Below the pieces are notes generated by a model, which did no database searches, was not told the origin of the DNA, and saw nothing but the letters and a program-made list of their open reading frames with translations. Shown piece after piece: positions 41,126-49,584 of a stretch of 64,000 nt of DNA. Within the stretch, counting starts at the first letter, position 1. Each line of letters opens with the position of its first letter. The position numbers and the translations under genes were made by a program. Location: contig NZ_ATZE01000004.1 of assembly GCF_000428045.1 (NCBI RefSeq), positions 62,001-126,000 on the forward strand, given 5' to 3'. The DNA comes from Sedimenticola selenatireducens DSM 17993 (GTDB taxonomy: Bacteria > Pseudomonadota > Gammaproteobacteria > Chromatiales > Chromatiaceae).

Positions 41126-41151
41126 ATAATTAAGATCACCGCATTTGTCCA
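41123..41151 (-). promoter_or_regulatory. bfd promoter
   Basis: On the minus strand TGGACA (41151-41146), a 17-base spacer and TATATT (41128-41123). Both boxes match the sigma-70 consensus at five of six positions; bfd starts 42 bases downstream. Confidence 0.6.
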
Positions 41152-41254
41152 GAGGTACGGTCGGCGATTAGCGGACAAGGGTTGAACAGAGCGTTGGTAT
41201 GGTGCCGTGGTTGGACTATACCTAAAGGGTATCCAGGTTGAATTGGGAGGGGAG

Positions 41255-41722
41255 ATGCGAGGTGAAAAACAGGTAATTGCCGAACTTAACGGCACTTTAC
41301 GCAGCCAGTTGACGGCTATAAACCAGTTTTTTTTGCATGCGCGGATGTTCGGAAACTGGGGGCTTGGTGAACTTAACAAGCATGATTACGACTGGTCAAT
41401 CAAGGCGATGAAGCACGCGGATGTACTGATTGAGCGAATCCTGTTTCTGGAAGGCCTGCCCAATCTGCAGGATCTGGGCAAGCTTTTGCTGGGTGAGGAT
41501 GTACAGGAGATGCTGCAGGGGGATCTGAAGCTGGTGGCGGATCTCCGTGCCGGACTGCTCGGGGCGATCGCCCTGTGCGAGGCCGAGCAGGATTATGTTT
41601 CACGAGATCTCCTGGAGGATATTCTGGAGGCCGAAGAGGCACATATCGACTGGCTGGAGAGCCAGCTCTGGCTGATCGCCAATGCCGGGTTGGAGAATTA
41701 TCAACAGTCCATGGCTTCCTGA
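41255..41722 (+). CDS. bfr: Bacterioferritin, heme-ligand subunit with degenerate ferroxidase site
   Basis: 155 residues, aligned without gaps to E. coli Bfr to residue 130. The heme ligand M52 is present (AMKHAD), as are H54, E127 and H130, but three ferroxidase ligands are lost: E18 is Q, E51 is A and E94 is V. It should form the cage and bind heme but not oxidise iron well by itself. The ATG at 41255 has GGGAGGGGAG before it. The second bacterioferritin follows after 25 bases. Confidence 0.93.
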   Translation: MRGEKQVIAELNGTLRSQLTAINQFFLHARMFGNWGLGELNKHDYDWSIKAMKHADVLIERILFLEGLPNLQDLGKLLLGEDVQEMLQGDLKLVADLRAGLLGAIALCEAEQDYVSRDLLEDILEAEEAHIDWLESQLWLIANAGLENYQQSMAS

Positions 41723-41747
41723 ATGATGACCGACGAGGAGAAAAATA

Positions 41748-42233
41748 ATGAAGGGTAATCAGCGGGTTATTGAGCAGCTGCAACACCTCCTGGCAGGCGA
41801 GTTGGCGGCCAGGGATCAGTATTTTATTCATTCACGCATGTACGATGACTGGGGACTGCCCAAGCTCTATGAGCGCATTAATCATGAAATGGAAGACGAG
41901 ACCCAGCATGCCGATGCCCTGATCAAGCGTATCCTGTTTCTGGAAGGAGTGCCCGATCTGTCGGTTCAGGACCCACTGCGCGTCGGTAAAACCGTACCCG
42001 AGATGTTACAGAATGATCTGGATGTGGAGTATCAGGTGGTTGCCGCGCTGAAAAAGGTCATAGCCATCTGCGAAGAGGAACGGGATTTCCAGACCCGGGA
42101 GATTCTTGAAGTGATGCTGGATGACACGGAAGAGGATCACGCCTACTGGCTGGAGAAACAACTCGGCCTGATCAAGCGTGTCGGGCTGGAAAATTATCTG
42201 CAGTCACAGATGGGACAAGACAACGGAGTCTAG
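41748..42233 (+). CDS. bfr: Bacterioferritin, ferroxidase subunit lacking the heme methionine
   Basis: 161 residues. Ferroxidase ligands E18, E51, H54, E94, E128 and H131 (one residue shifted after a single insertion) are all present, but the heme ligand M52 is replaced by T. It thus complements the upstream subunit. Shine-Dalgarno GAGGAG before ATG. Mixed cages of such subunits would have both iron oxidation and heme-mediated release through Bfd. Confidence 0.93.
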   Translation: MKGNQRVIEQLQHLLAGELAARDQYFIHSRMYDDWGLPKLYERINHEMEDETQHADALIKRILFLEGVPDLSVQDPLRVGKTVPEMLQNDLDVEYQVVAALKKVIAICEEERDFQTREILEVMLDDTEEDHAYWLEKQLGLIKRVGLENYLQSQMGQDNGV

Positions 42234-42421
42234 TTCGCTGGCGATCAGGAGTCTGATTAGCTATTCAGAGAATAATTATTCTGATCCGGTTTTCAGACCC
42301 GTCTGCTTTAGGCGCCCAGGGAGCGCCCAGTGCACTTTGTCTCCCCACCTGTTTTTCCTGGACTCATTAGCATGCTATTCCTAAGGTATTGAATAAACAT
42401 GGTTATTGATATCAGTGGTTT

Positions 42422-42452
42422 TTGATTTTTTCATCTCGAGCAGGTATATAAT
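42422..42452 (+). promoter_or_regulatory. Candidate promoter of the DUF4202 gene
   Basis: TTGATT (42422-42427) and a perfect TATAAT (42447-42452), 19 bases apart, ending 28 bases before the ATG. Confidence 0.5.
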
Positions 42453-42480
42453 AGACCGCTAATGAAGTTTTGGAGGCGGT

Positions 42481-43089
42481 ATGTCGGCACAAGAAAAATT
42501 TGAAAAGGCCCTGGCCCTGTTCGATGAGGCCAATGGGGAAGATCCAAATCGGGTAACCGTCGCCGGTGAGGAGTGGCCAAAAGAGCTGCTCTATTCCCAT
42601 CGTATGTCGGAGATGCTGTCACGTTATGCGCCGCAGACGGACGATGCCATGAAGCTGGCGATTCACGCACAGCATATTCAACGCTGGAAGACCCCCCGGA
42701 ATTCATACCCTGAAGGACGCCAGGGCTACTTTCAGTGGCGCACCGGTCTCTATAAATTTCATGCGGAAACAGCCGGCCGGCTGATGGCCGAGGCGGGCTA
42801 CGATGAGGCGAGTATCGAACGTGCGAAGACGGCCGTCGGTAAAAAAGCCCTGAAGGTGAATCCGGACAGTCAACTGCTGGAGGATGTGGCCGACCTGGTG
42901 TTCATTGAACACTACATGCTCGAATTCGCCGAAAAACACCCGGAATATGACGAAGAGAAGTGGCTCGACATTATTCGCAAGACCTGGGCGAAGATGTCGC
43001 CTGCGGCCCGGCAGTTTGCCCTCTCCGGGGCACTCACGCTGCCGGAACCCCTGATACCCCTGATCCAGAAGGCGGTCAGCGGCAAATAG
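42481..43089 (+). CDS. DUF4202 protein
   Basis: 202 residues, the DUF4202 family length. Conserved HRMSEMLSRYAP, AIHAQHIQRWKTPRNSYP and GYFQWRTGLYKFHAE contain several His residues, suggestive of a metal-dependent HD-like hydrolase; no activity is known to me. GGAGG five bases before the ATG and a perfect -10 upstream. Stands alone. Confidence 0.85.
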   Translation: MSAQEKFEKALALFDEANGEDPNRVTVAGEEWPKELLYSHRMSEMLSRYAPQTDDAMKLAIHAQHIQRWKTPRNSYPEGRQGYFQWRTGLYKFHAETAGRLMAEAGYDEASIERAKTAVGKKALKVNPDSQLLEDVADLVFIEHYMLEFAEKHPEYDEEKWLDIIRKTWAKMSPAARQFALSGALTLPEPLIPLIQKAVSGK

Positions 43090-43101
43090 CTCTTCTCCGT
43101 T

Positions 43102-43174
43102 TGTCGGGTTACGCTTACGGCGAACCCGACCTACACCACACCGCGTAGGTCGGGTTAGTAGCGTGTAACCCGAC
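43102..43174. repeat. Imperfect inverted repeat of GTAGGTCGGGTTA type
   Basis: Left arm 43102-43134 (GTCGGGTTACGCTTACGGCG...) and right arm 43145-43174 pair over most of their length, each arm also self-complementary (TCGGGTTA...AACCCGA). A common kind of proteobacterial intergenic palindrome; it sits between two convergent genes and may also end transcription. Confidence 0.7.
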
Positions 43175-43212
43175 GAATAAACCGGCTGTATGATCTTCCG
43201 TGGACAGCTGAT

Positions 43213-44406
43213 TCAGAGGGTGATCGGCTCCATATCGTCCAACCAGCCCGCCTGCTCATCCAGCCGCCGGACCATGATTCGTGACGCCTGTTCCTGCTCT
43301 TCGGCGCGTGCGTGAATATGCTTGAGTATCAGGTTGTCGCCGCTACGACCGCAGATCTCTATCTTGCCGATATCGTGTCCGAGGATGAACTTGAACCGTT
43401 TGGCGTAACCGTCCAGGCGGCTGCGTGCCCGATCCACCATGTCCACGCCACGCTTCAGTGGCACTTGGAAGTGGTGGCGCACGCGTGACACCGGCATGCA
43501 CTGGTAGAGGTAGTAGGGGTTGACACCGATCCGGGTCAGACCACTCATTAACTGTACCAGTGTCTCTTCGTCGTCATTAATACCCCGTAGCAGCACTGCC
43601 TGATTATTCACGGCAATGCCTGCGTTGCGCAACCGTGCCACCGCATTTGTGGCTTCAGGGGTGATCTCGTTCGGGTGGTTGAAGTGGGTCGGTACATAGA
43701 GCGTTTTTGTCTGATTGAAATCGGCCAGATATTCAATCAGTTCATCGTCCTGAAAACGCAGCGGATAGACCACCGGTGCCCGGGTACCTATCCGCACGAA
43801 GTTCAGATGGGGTATGGAGCGTAGTGTATCCAGCATGGAGCGGATAATGGTTGTCGGCAGCATCATTGGGTCGCCACCGGATACCACGACATTGCTGATC
43901 TCGGGGTGTGCGGCAATATAATCCGCGGCGGCGCGGAAGTTCTGCACGGTCTGATCATTGGGTAATCCAACCAGCCGTTTACGGAAACAGTGCCGACAGT
44001 ACATGGAACAGTATTCGGTGGCCACGACCAGGGCGGTATAGTCGTACTTGTGCAGTACGCCGTTTCCCTTGTCATGTTTGTCGTCCCCGTAGGGGTCGCC
44101 GGTGGTCGCACCCATTTGGCCTGCCACTACCAGCTCATCGCCCGTGGGAACAGCCAGCTTGCGGATCGGATCGTTCGGGTCATTCCGGTCGATCAGGCTG
44201 AGATAATAACGCGGGATATTCATCGGATGTGATTCAACCACCTGGTTGATATCACGCTCCTCTTGGGCTGAAAGATCGATAAATGCCTTCAGATCCGCGA
44301 CGTTGTGAATATTGTTTTGTAGCTCTTGCTTCCAGTCCATGGTCGACCAGTCGGTCGTATTATTTGATGCTTGGTGGGATGTTATAGATTTGTGCGCTAA
44401 AGACAT
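43213..44406 (-). CDS. KamA-family radical SAM aminomutase-like protein
   Basis: 397 residues. Radical SAM cluster cysteines C133, C137 and C140 in EYCSMYCRHCFRKR, and the SGGDPMML motif, place it in the lysine 2,3-aminomutase family. The C-terminal part lacks the glycine-rich PLP-lysine loop of KamA (PGGGGK) and has GHDIGKIEICG instead, so a different amino acid or no PLP is possible. It is longer than EpmB. Flanked by an Lrp-type regulator and D-amino acid dehydrogenase, suggesting amino acid catabolism. GGAG precedes the ATG. Confidence 0.8.
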   Translation of the reverse strand: MSLAHKSITSHQASNNTTDWSTMDWKQELQNNIHNVADLKAFIDLSAQEERDINQVVESHPMNIPRYYLSLIDRNDPNDPIRKLAVPTGDELVVAGQMGATTGDPYGDDKHDKGNGVLHKYDYTALVVATEYCSMYCRHCFRKRLVGLPNDQTVQNFRAAADYIAAHPEISNVVVSGGDPMMLPTTIIRSMLDTLRSIPHLNFVRIGTRAPVVYPLRFQDDELIEYLADFNQTKTLYVPTHFNHPNEITPEATNAVARLRNAGIAVNNQAVLLRGINDDEETLVQLMSGLTRIGVNPYYLYQCMPVSRVRHHFQVPLKRGVDMVDRARSRLDGYAKRFKFILGHDIGKIEICGRSGDNLILKHIHARAEEQEQASRIMVRRLDEQAGWLDDMEPITL

Positions 44407-44698
44407 GATGCTCCGTAGTTAAGATTGCTCATCCAAAAATTATTGTTTATACAGGTAAAAAACGCCGGCCATAATAACACAGGCAGAAAAATATTTAGTG
44501 CACAAATAATAATTGATGATCTGGTGCGGGAGTGGGTGGAAGCGGATACCGGCTGCCAGACATTACAGTGGTAGTACCCGGTAGTGTGGAAGTGAGAGCA
44601 ATAGCTGTCGATTGAAACTGCTGGCCGCGGGATGAAATGATCAGCAGGTCGTGCGCCGAGGCAGACGTACTGCTCCCGCATTGTGGATGGATTTCTGT

Positions 44699-45169
44699 CT
44701 ATTCCAGCGGATAAGCGGTGCTCTTGCAGACGGTGCGTATGCCAAAAGCCGTTTTGATACGGGCGACACCGGGAAGCCGTGACAAGTGGTGCCGGTGTAG
44801 CCGTTCATAATCAGTGGTACCGGCAGCGGCAACCCTTAACAGGTAGTCTGCTTCGCCGGTCATCAGATAACATTCCATGATTTCGGGGTTCTTGCGAACT
44901 GCTGTCTCAAAGGCCTCCTGGCATTCGACACTCTGACTGTTCAACGTAATCTCGACGAAGATGGTGGTCGGCCTGCCGATCGCCGTCGGGTCAACCAGCA
45001 TGACATAACCAGCAATCACCCCGCGCTCCTCCAGCTGTTTGACCCGCCTGAGACAGGCCGAAGGCGAGAGATTGATCCGTTCCGCCAGCTCGGCATTAGT
45101 CAATCGTCCGTCGAGCTGGAGCGTGCTCAAGATCTTTCTGTCTATCGGATCCAGTTTCATTTGTCGCAT
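44699..45169 (-). CDS. Lrp/AsnC family regulator
   Basis: 156 residues: N-terminal HTH (DRKILSTLQLDGRLTNAELAERINLSPSACLRRVKQLEE) and C-terminal RAM/ACT-like ligand domain. It diverges from dadA, as the alanine-responsive dadR does in Pseudomonas, so it is probably the activator of dadA. The start at 45169 or ATG 45160 (MKLDPIDRK) is open. Confidence 0.88.
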   Translation of the reverse strand: MRQMKLDPIDRKILSTLQLDGRLTNAELAERINLSPSACLRRVKQLEERGVIAGYVMLVDPTAIGRPTTIFVEITLNSQSVECQEAFETAVRKNPEIMECYLMTGEADYLLRVAAAGTTDYERLHRHHLSRLPGVARIKTAFGIRTVCKSTAYPLE

Positions 45170-45308
45170 ATTATGTTAGAAAATCATCTAATAAAAGCAT
45201 TAAGTTGCGCTTAATCAGTATTCATTGACTGTATTTGCAAGCACCTGTCTGTCGCTTTCACGTATGCTTTTGCCTGTTTTTGGCATTTCATCACTGGAGC
45301 GGACACAA

Positions 45309-46565
45309 ATGAAAGTCATCATTCTTGGCAGTGGCGTCATCGGCGTAACCAACGCCTATTATCTTGCTCGGGAGGGTCATGAGGTGACGGTCATCGATCG
45401 TCAGCCGGAGGCCGCCCTGGAGACCAGTTTTGCCAATGCCGGCGAGGTCTCTCCCGGTTACTCGGCACCCTGGGCCGCGCCGGGCATTCCACTCAAAGCG
45501 ATCAAATGGATGATGATGAAACACAGCCCACTGGTGATCCGTCCACAGTTTGATCCGGCAATGTGGTCCTGGAGTCTGCAGATGCTGCGTAACTGCACCA
45601 CTGCGCGCTATGAACAGAACAAGGGCCGCATGGTCCGACTGGCCGAGTACAGCCGGGATGCGATCAAACAGCTTCGGGCAGAGACTGGAATTCAGTACGA
45701 TGAACGCAGCCGCGGCACCCTGCAGATGTTCCGCAATCAGAAACAGCTGGATACCGCGCAGACCGACATGGCCATTCTTGACCGCTATGGCGTCCCTTAT
45801 GAATTGTTGGACAGGGACGGGTGCCTGATGGTGGAACCGGGCCTGGTCCATGTAAAAGAGAAGGTGGCAGGCGGGTTGCGGCTGGTGAATGATGAGACCG
45901 GCGACTGTTTTCTGTTTACCCAGCGTCTGGCTCAAGAGGCCGAGCGACTGGGTGTCGAGTTCCGCATGGGAGTCAATATACGACGGTTGCTGATGGAGCG
46001 GGGCAAGATCAGTGGCGTGGAGACCGATGCCGGTATCTTTAACGGAGACAGCTATGTGATGGCCCTGGGCAGCTATTCGCCTCTGTTGCTCAAAGCGGTC
46101 GGCATCAAGGTGCCGATCTATCCGGTCAAGGGTTATTCCATCACATTGCCGATAGTGGATGCTGATGCAGCACCGGTGTCCACCCTGATGGATGAGACCC
46201 ACAAGGTTGCGATTACCCGCCTGGGTGACCGCATCCGGGTGGCGGGTACCGCGGAGCTTGCCGGCTATAACCTTGACTTGGATGAACGTCGGGGTGAGAC
46301 GGTCAAGTTTGTCGTTTCTGATCTGTTTCCCAAAGGTGGGGATCTGGCCAGAACCGATTTCTGGTGCGGACTGCGTCCCATGACCCCGGATGGTACGCCC
46401 TGTGTCGGCGCTACCCCTATTTCCAATCTTTATCTCAATACCGGACACGGTACGCTTGGCTGGACCATGGCCTGTGGCTCAGGTCGACTGTTGACTGATC
46501 TGATTAGCAGCAAGCGTCCAGATATCGACACCAATGGACTCTCCATTGACCGCTATGCGGCATGA
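45309..46565 (+). CDS. dadA: D-amino acid dehydrogenase
   Basis: FAD-dependent oxidation of D-alanine and other D-amino acids, feeding electrons to the respiratory chain. 418 residues; [20 protein letters not shown] is the FAD motif, and the C-terminal [21 protein letters not shown] is family-typical. ATG 45309 with GGAGCGG upstream is chosen over an ATG at 45225. No dadX racemase follows. Confidence 0.94.
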   Translation: MKVIILGSGVIGVTNAYYLAREGHEVTVIDRQPEAALETSFANAGEVSPGYSAPWAAPGIPLKAIKWMMMKHSPLVIRPQFDPAMWSWSLQMLRNCTTARYEQNKGRMVRLAEYSRDAIKQLRAETGIQYDERSRGTLQMFRNQKQLDTAQTDMAILDRYGVPYELLDRDGCLMVEPGLVHVKEKVAGGLRLVNDETGDCFLFTQRLAQEAERLGVEFRMGVNIRRLLMERGKISGVETDAGIFNGDSYVMALGSYSPLLLKAVGIKVPIYPVKGYSITLPIVDADAAPVSTLMDETHKVAITRLGDRIRVAGTAELAGYNLDLDERRGETVKFVVSDLFPKGGDLARTDFWCGLRPMTPDGTPCVGATPISNLYLNTGHGTLGWTMACGSGRLLTDLISSKRPDIDTNGLSIDRYAA

Positions 46566-46586
46566 TTTTTTACAGGAGATGAAAAC

Positions 46587-46646
46587 ATGAAGACAAGTCA
46601 GACCAGTGATGCGCCGATTGAGATCGAGGTGATCGCAAAACTGTAA
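46587..46646 (+). CDS. Possible 19-residue peptide after dadA
   Basis: A frame of 19 codons with AGGAG eight bases before its ATG, 21 bases after dadA. Product KTSQTSDAPIEIEVIAKL after Met. Its ribosome binding site is better than that of many genes here. Could be a truncated former downstream gene or a short regulatory peptide. A hairpin follows. Confidence 0.35.
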   Translation: MKTSQTSDAPIEIEVIAKL

Positions 46647-46661
46647 CGGATTTTACAGCAT

Positions 46662-46688
46662 GCGTGACGGACCCCTGGTTCGTCACGC
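46662..46688. terminator. Hairpin between dadA and the next gene
   Basis: GCGTGACGGACC-CCT-GGTTCGTCACGC, a 12-bp stem with one G-T pair and a three-base loop, between convergent genes. No T-run follows. Confidence 0.55.
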
Positions 46689-46697
46689 GGTTGCATG

Positions 46698-47030
46698 TCA
46701 TTTAGTTACTTGTGATAAACGTTCAATGATTTGTAGAACCTCCCTGTGGGCCGCCTCAATCTTTGCCTCTGTTTGCTCCTCTTCCTGGGTTTGCAGCAAG
46801 GAGAGGCATGTCTCATGATAGGCGGTGAGTGCTTGTTTAAGTTCATCCAGACTTGCGGTCTTGTTTAATCTATCTGAAGGTTGTGCGTCCAACAGTTCTA
46901 CGGCCGCCGCCCGCATAATGATCTTCTCATTTCCGGTTGCATTTTCCATGGCCTGAAGCGGCCCGCTTTTCTCCAGTTCCATATCCTTGTAGAAAAATTT
47001 CTGACCAATTTCAAGATCGCTGAATTTCAT
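46698..47030 (-). CDS. Small cytoplasmic protein of unknown function
   Basis: 110 residues from ATG 47030 (MKFSDLEIGQKFFYKDMELEKSGPLQAMENATGNEKIIMRAA), an N-terminus seen in small gammaproteobacterial proteins of unknown role, followed by a helical, Glu/Gln-rich region. The frame is open to 47099 and 47150, but the MKFSD start gives the conserved N-terminus. No known domain. Confidence 0.65.
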   Translation of the reverse strand: MKFSDLEIGQKFFYKDMELEKSGPLQAMENATGNEKIIMRAAAVELLDAQPSDRLNKTASLDELKQALTAYHETCLSLLQTQEEEQTEAKIEAAHREVLQIIERLSQVTK

Positions 47031-47298
47031 AAAAAAGCCTGTTTGCCCAGGGTTGGTTATGTGATTACCCAGTATTTTACCTTGTAAAAATCTGCCCATG
47101 GTATTTACTTTAACGGGTGGGTAGAGAGACAAATCCTTGAGGTATGTCAATAATTAAGGGGAGGTGTTTTTCATTAAGAAATCCGTTCCCGGTTTTTTTT
47201 GCCAGACTCTGTTTTTATATGCGTTTTTAGTTGCAGGCAAGAATTACCCTATCTAGAGTATGCAAACGACATGACCAGCCCACTAGCGGGATTTCTAC

Positions 47299-49032
47299 AT
47301 GGATCAGTTTAATCAGGCGCATATACTGCTTGCAGGAACAGCAGATACCGCGAACGAGTTTTTCAGGCATGCCGCCCAGGCAATAGCGGTGGCTAGCGAA
47401 AGTCGCTGGGGCGGGATCGGTTTCAGTAAACCGGAATCATCCGAGATCGAGGTTGTGGCGCTCTGGGATGGAGAGGGGTGGGGTGACCCTTTTCTAATCC
47501 AAATCCCCGGCTCTCCCTGTGAGCTGGTCTATCAGACGACTCCTGAAAATATGCATGTTTACTTTGCTGATGGTCTTCAGGATACCTTCAGCACCTGTGA
47601 TTTACTGAAGTCATTGGGAGCAGAAAGTTATCGCGGACAGGCGTTTTATGGAGAAGACCGGCGGATAGCGGGTCATATATTCGCTCTGGATGACAAACCA
47701 CAACCCGACAGTGCAGGTGTTCGCTTCTTTTTCGATTTGCTGAGCCGAAGGATGAGCACGGAACTTCGCAGATTCAATCAGCAGAATACACTGCGACGTT
47801 ACACCAACATGATCGCTATTACCCGAAATATGATGTCCTTTATTGATAGGACGTATACCTATCGGGCGGTGAGTCAGGGATATGTCGATACATTCAATGC
47901 CCCACATGAAAAACTGATTGGAAAAAGAGTTGATGAGATACATGGTCATGAGTTATTTCAAACAGTACTGAAGCCGCTATTGGACAGCAGCTTTCAGGGA
48001 GAAAGTATCAATACCCGGCACTGGATCTACCCTCCCGATATGGCACCGAAATATATCGATGTCTGGCAGACACCCTATGTGGAGGCGGATGGCACGATCA
48101 GCGGCACTGTGGTCAGTGGCCATGACATCACTGAACAGAAGGCGATTGAGGAGACACTGCAGAAGTTATCCCTGGCCATCACTCACAGTCCGGTATTGAC
48201 GGTAATCACCGATCCCAACGGCGTGATTGAGTATGTCAGCCCGATTGTCGAGAAGATCACCGGTTACCGACCGGAAGAGGTGATCGGCAAAACACCCAGT
48301 CTGTTTAAATCCGGCAGGACAGACCGCAAGCTTTATCGTGAGCTCTGGCTGGCAATTAAAAACAAGCGGCCGTGGCAGGGCGAGTTGGAGAATCGGCGCA
48401 AGAGTGGTGAGTACTATTGGGAGAGTATTTCTATTGCCCCGGTACTGAATGAGCGGGCTGAGCTGGTTGCTTTTGTCGGCATCAGCATGGATGTTTCAGA
48501 ACGCAAACAGATGGAGCAGCAACTCAAGGAGCTGGCATCTACCGATCCGTTAACAGGTATTTTTAACCGACGTCATTTTATGGAAGAAGTGGAATCCCAG
48601 CTGGCCTATTCAAAGCGTTACCAAACTCCGCTTTCCTGCATGATTATCGATATTGATCATTTCAAGCAACTCAATGATAACGGCGGCCATGCACTGGGAG
48701 ACGAGGCAATTCTGAAATTTGCCGAAGTAACCCATGAGACGATACGAGTTGTGGATGTATTCGGTCGCATGGGAGGTGATGAGTTCGCCATTGCGTTGCC
48801 CGATACGGATGACAGAGAGGCGCTGGTGCTTGCGGAACGGTTGAAAGAGAAGGTCAGTAAGTTGACCATCCAAAACAATTTGCACTCCAGTCAAATGACC
48901 ATCAGTATCGGTTTGGCCACATTTCCGAGTCATGGTGACATTAGTGAATCGGTGAACAAGCTGCTCAGCCGTGCCGACAAGGCGTTGTACGAGGCAAAAC
49001 GGGGTGGCAGAAATCTCGTTGGTATTGCATGA
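47299..49032 (+). CDS. PAS-containing diguanylate cyclase
   Basis: 577 residues, no transmembrane segment. An N-terminal GAF-like part (about 10-160), two PAS domains (about 175-285, 295-410; ITDPNGVIEYVSPIVEKITGYRPEEVIGK), then GGDEF at 492-496 with RxxD (RVVD) before it. Predicted active and product-inhibited cytoplasmic c-di-GMP synthase; the input signal is unknown. Confidence 0.92.
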   Translation: MDQFNQAHILLAGTADTANEFFRHAAQAIAVASESRWGGIGFSKPESSEIEVVALWDGEGWGDPFLIQIPGSPCELVYQTTPENMHVYFADGLQDTFSTCDLLKSLGAESYRGQAFYGEDRRIAGHIFALDDKPQPDSAGVRFFFDLLSRRMSTELRRFNQQNTLRRYTNMIAITRNMMSFIDRTYTYRAVSQGYVDTFNAPHEKLIGKRVDEIHGHELFQTVLKPLLDSSFQGESINTRHWIYPPDMAPKYIDVWQTPYVEADGTISGTVVSGHDITEQKAIEETLQKLSLAITHSPVLTVITDPNGVIEYVSPIVEKITGYRPEEVIGKTPSLFKSGRTDRKLYRELWLAIKNKRPWQGELENRRKSGEYYWESISIAPVLNERAELVAFVGISMDVSERKQMEQQLKELASTDPLTGIFNRRHFMEEVESQLAYSKRYQTPLSCMIIDIDHFKQLNDNGGHALGDEAILKFAEVTHETIRVVDVFGRMGGDEFAIALPDTDDREALVLAERLKEKVSKLTIQNNLHSSQMTISIGLATFPSHGDISESVNKLLSRADKALYEAKRGGRNLVGIA

Positions 49033-49098
49033 AAATGCGGGAGTGGATAACTCAAACCCGATTCCATCCCGATTATACCAGGGCAATATTTCACTACC

Positions 49099-49584
49099 AT
49101 GCAGCAGCACGCCATGTCGAACCGGATAATCCCCTCTGCTGAAAACTGCTATCGGCAGGATCAAGCTATAATCTTGTGTGATAGCTTCTATCGATTGACC
49201 GGCAGAAAGCTGCTTGACTGTGACGAGGCATCATTGGGTGAGTCGCTTTATTTCGCTCCCTTCGTTGTTGTGTCACATGACACCGCTGTTGAACCGATAT
49301 TCAATTATGCCAATAAGATGGCACTGGACCTGTTCGAGATGAGCTGGGAACAGTTCACCTCGCTTCCGTCACGCCAGTCAGCGGAACAGCCGCAGCGGGA
49401 GGAGCGGGAACGCCTGCTCAGCGAAGTCGCTGCGCGGGGTTATATCGACAACTATACCGGTGTCCGCATATCCCGCACCGGCAAAAGATTTTTTATCCGC
49501 AACGCCACGGTGTGGAATCTCCAGCAACTGGGGGAATTTGTCGGACAGGCCGCCATGTTCAGGGCGTGGTCACCGGTTCAATAA
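49099..49584 (+). CDS. MEKHLA domain protein
   Basis: 161 residues consisting of a MEKHLA domain (FAPFVVVSHDTAVEPIFNYANKMALDLFEMSWEQFTSLPSRQSAEQPQREER), a PAS-related module first named from plant HD-ZIP III proteins and also found as stand-alone bacterial proteins. Function unknown; possibly a light or redox sensor-like fold. It overlaps the 3' end of convergent ppnN by 26 bases. ATG 49114 is an alternative start. Confidence 0.85.
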   Translation: MQQHAMSNRIIPSAENCYRQDQAIILCDSFYRLTGRKLLDCDEASLGESLYFAPFVVVSHDTAVEPIFNYANKMALDLFEMSWEQFTSLPSRQSAEQPQREERERLLSEVAARGYIDNYTGVRISRTGKRFFIRNATVWNLQQLGEFVGQAAMFRAWSPVQ

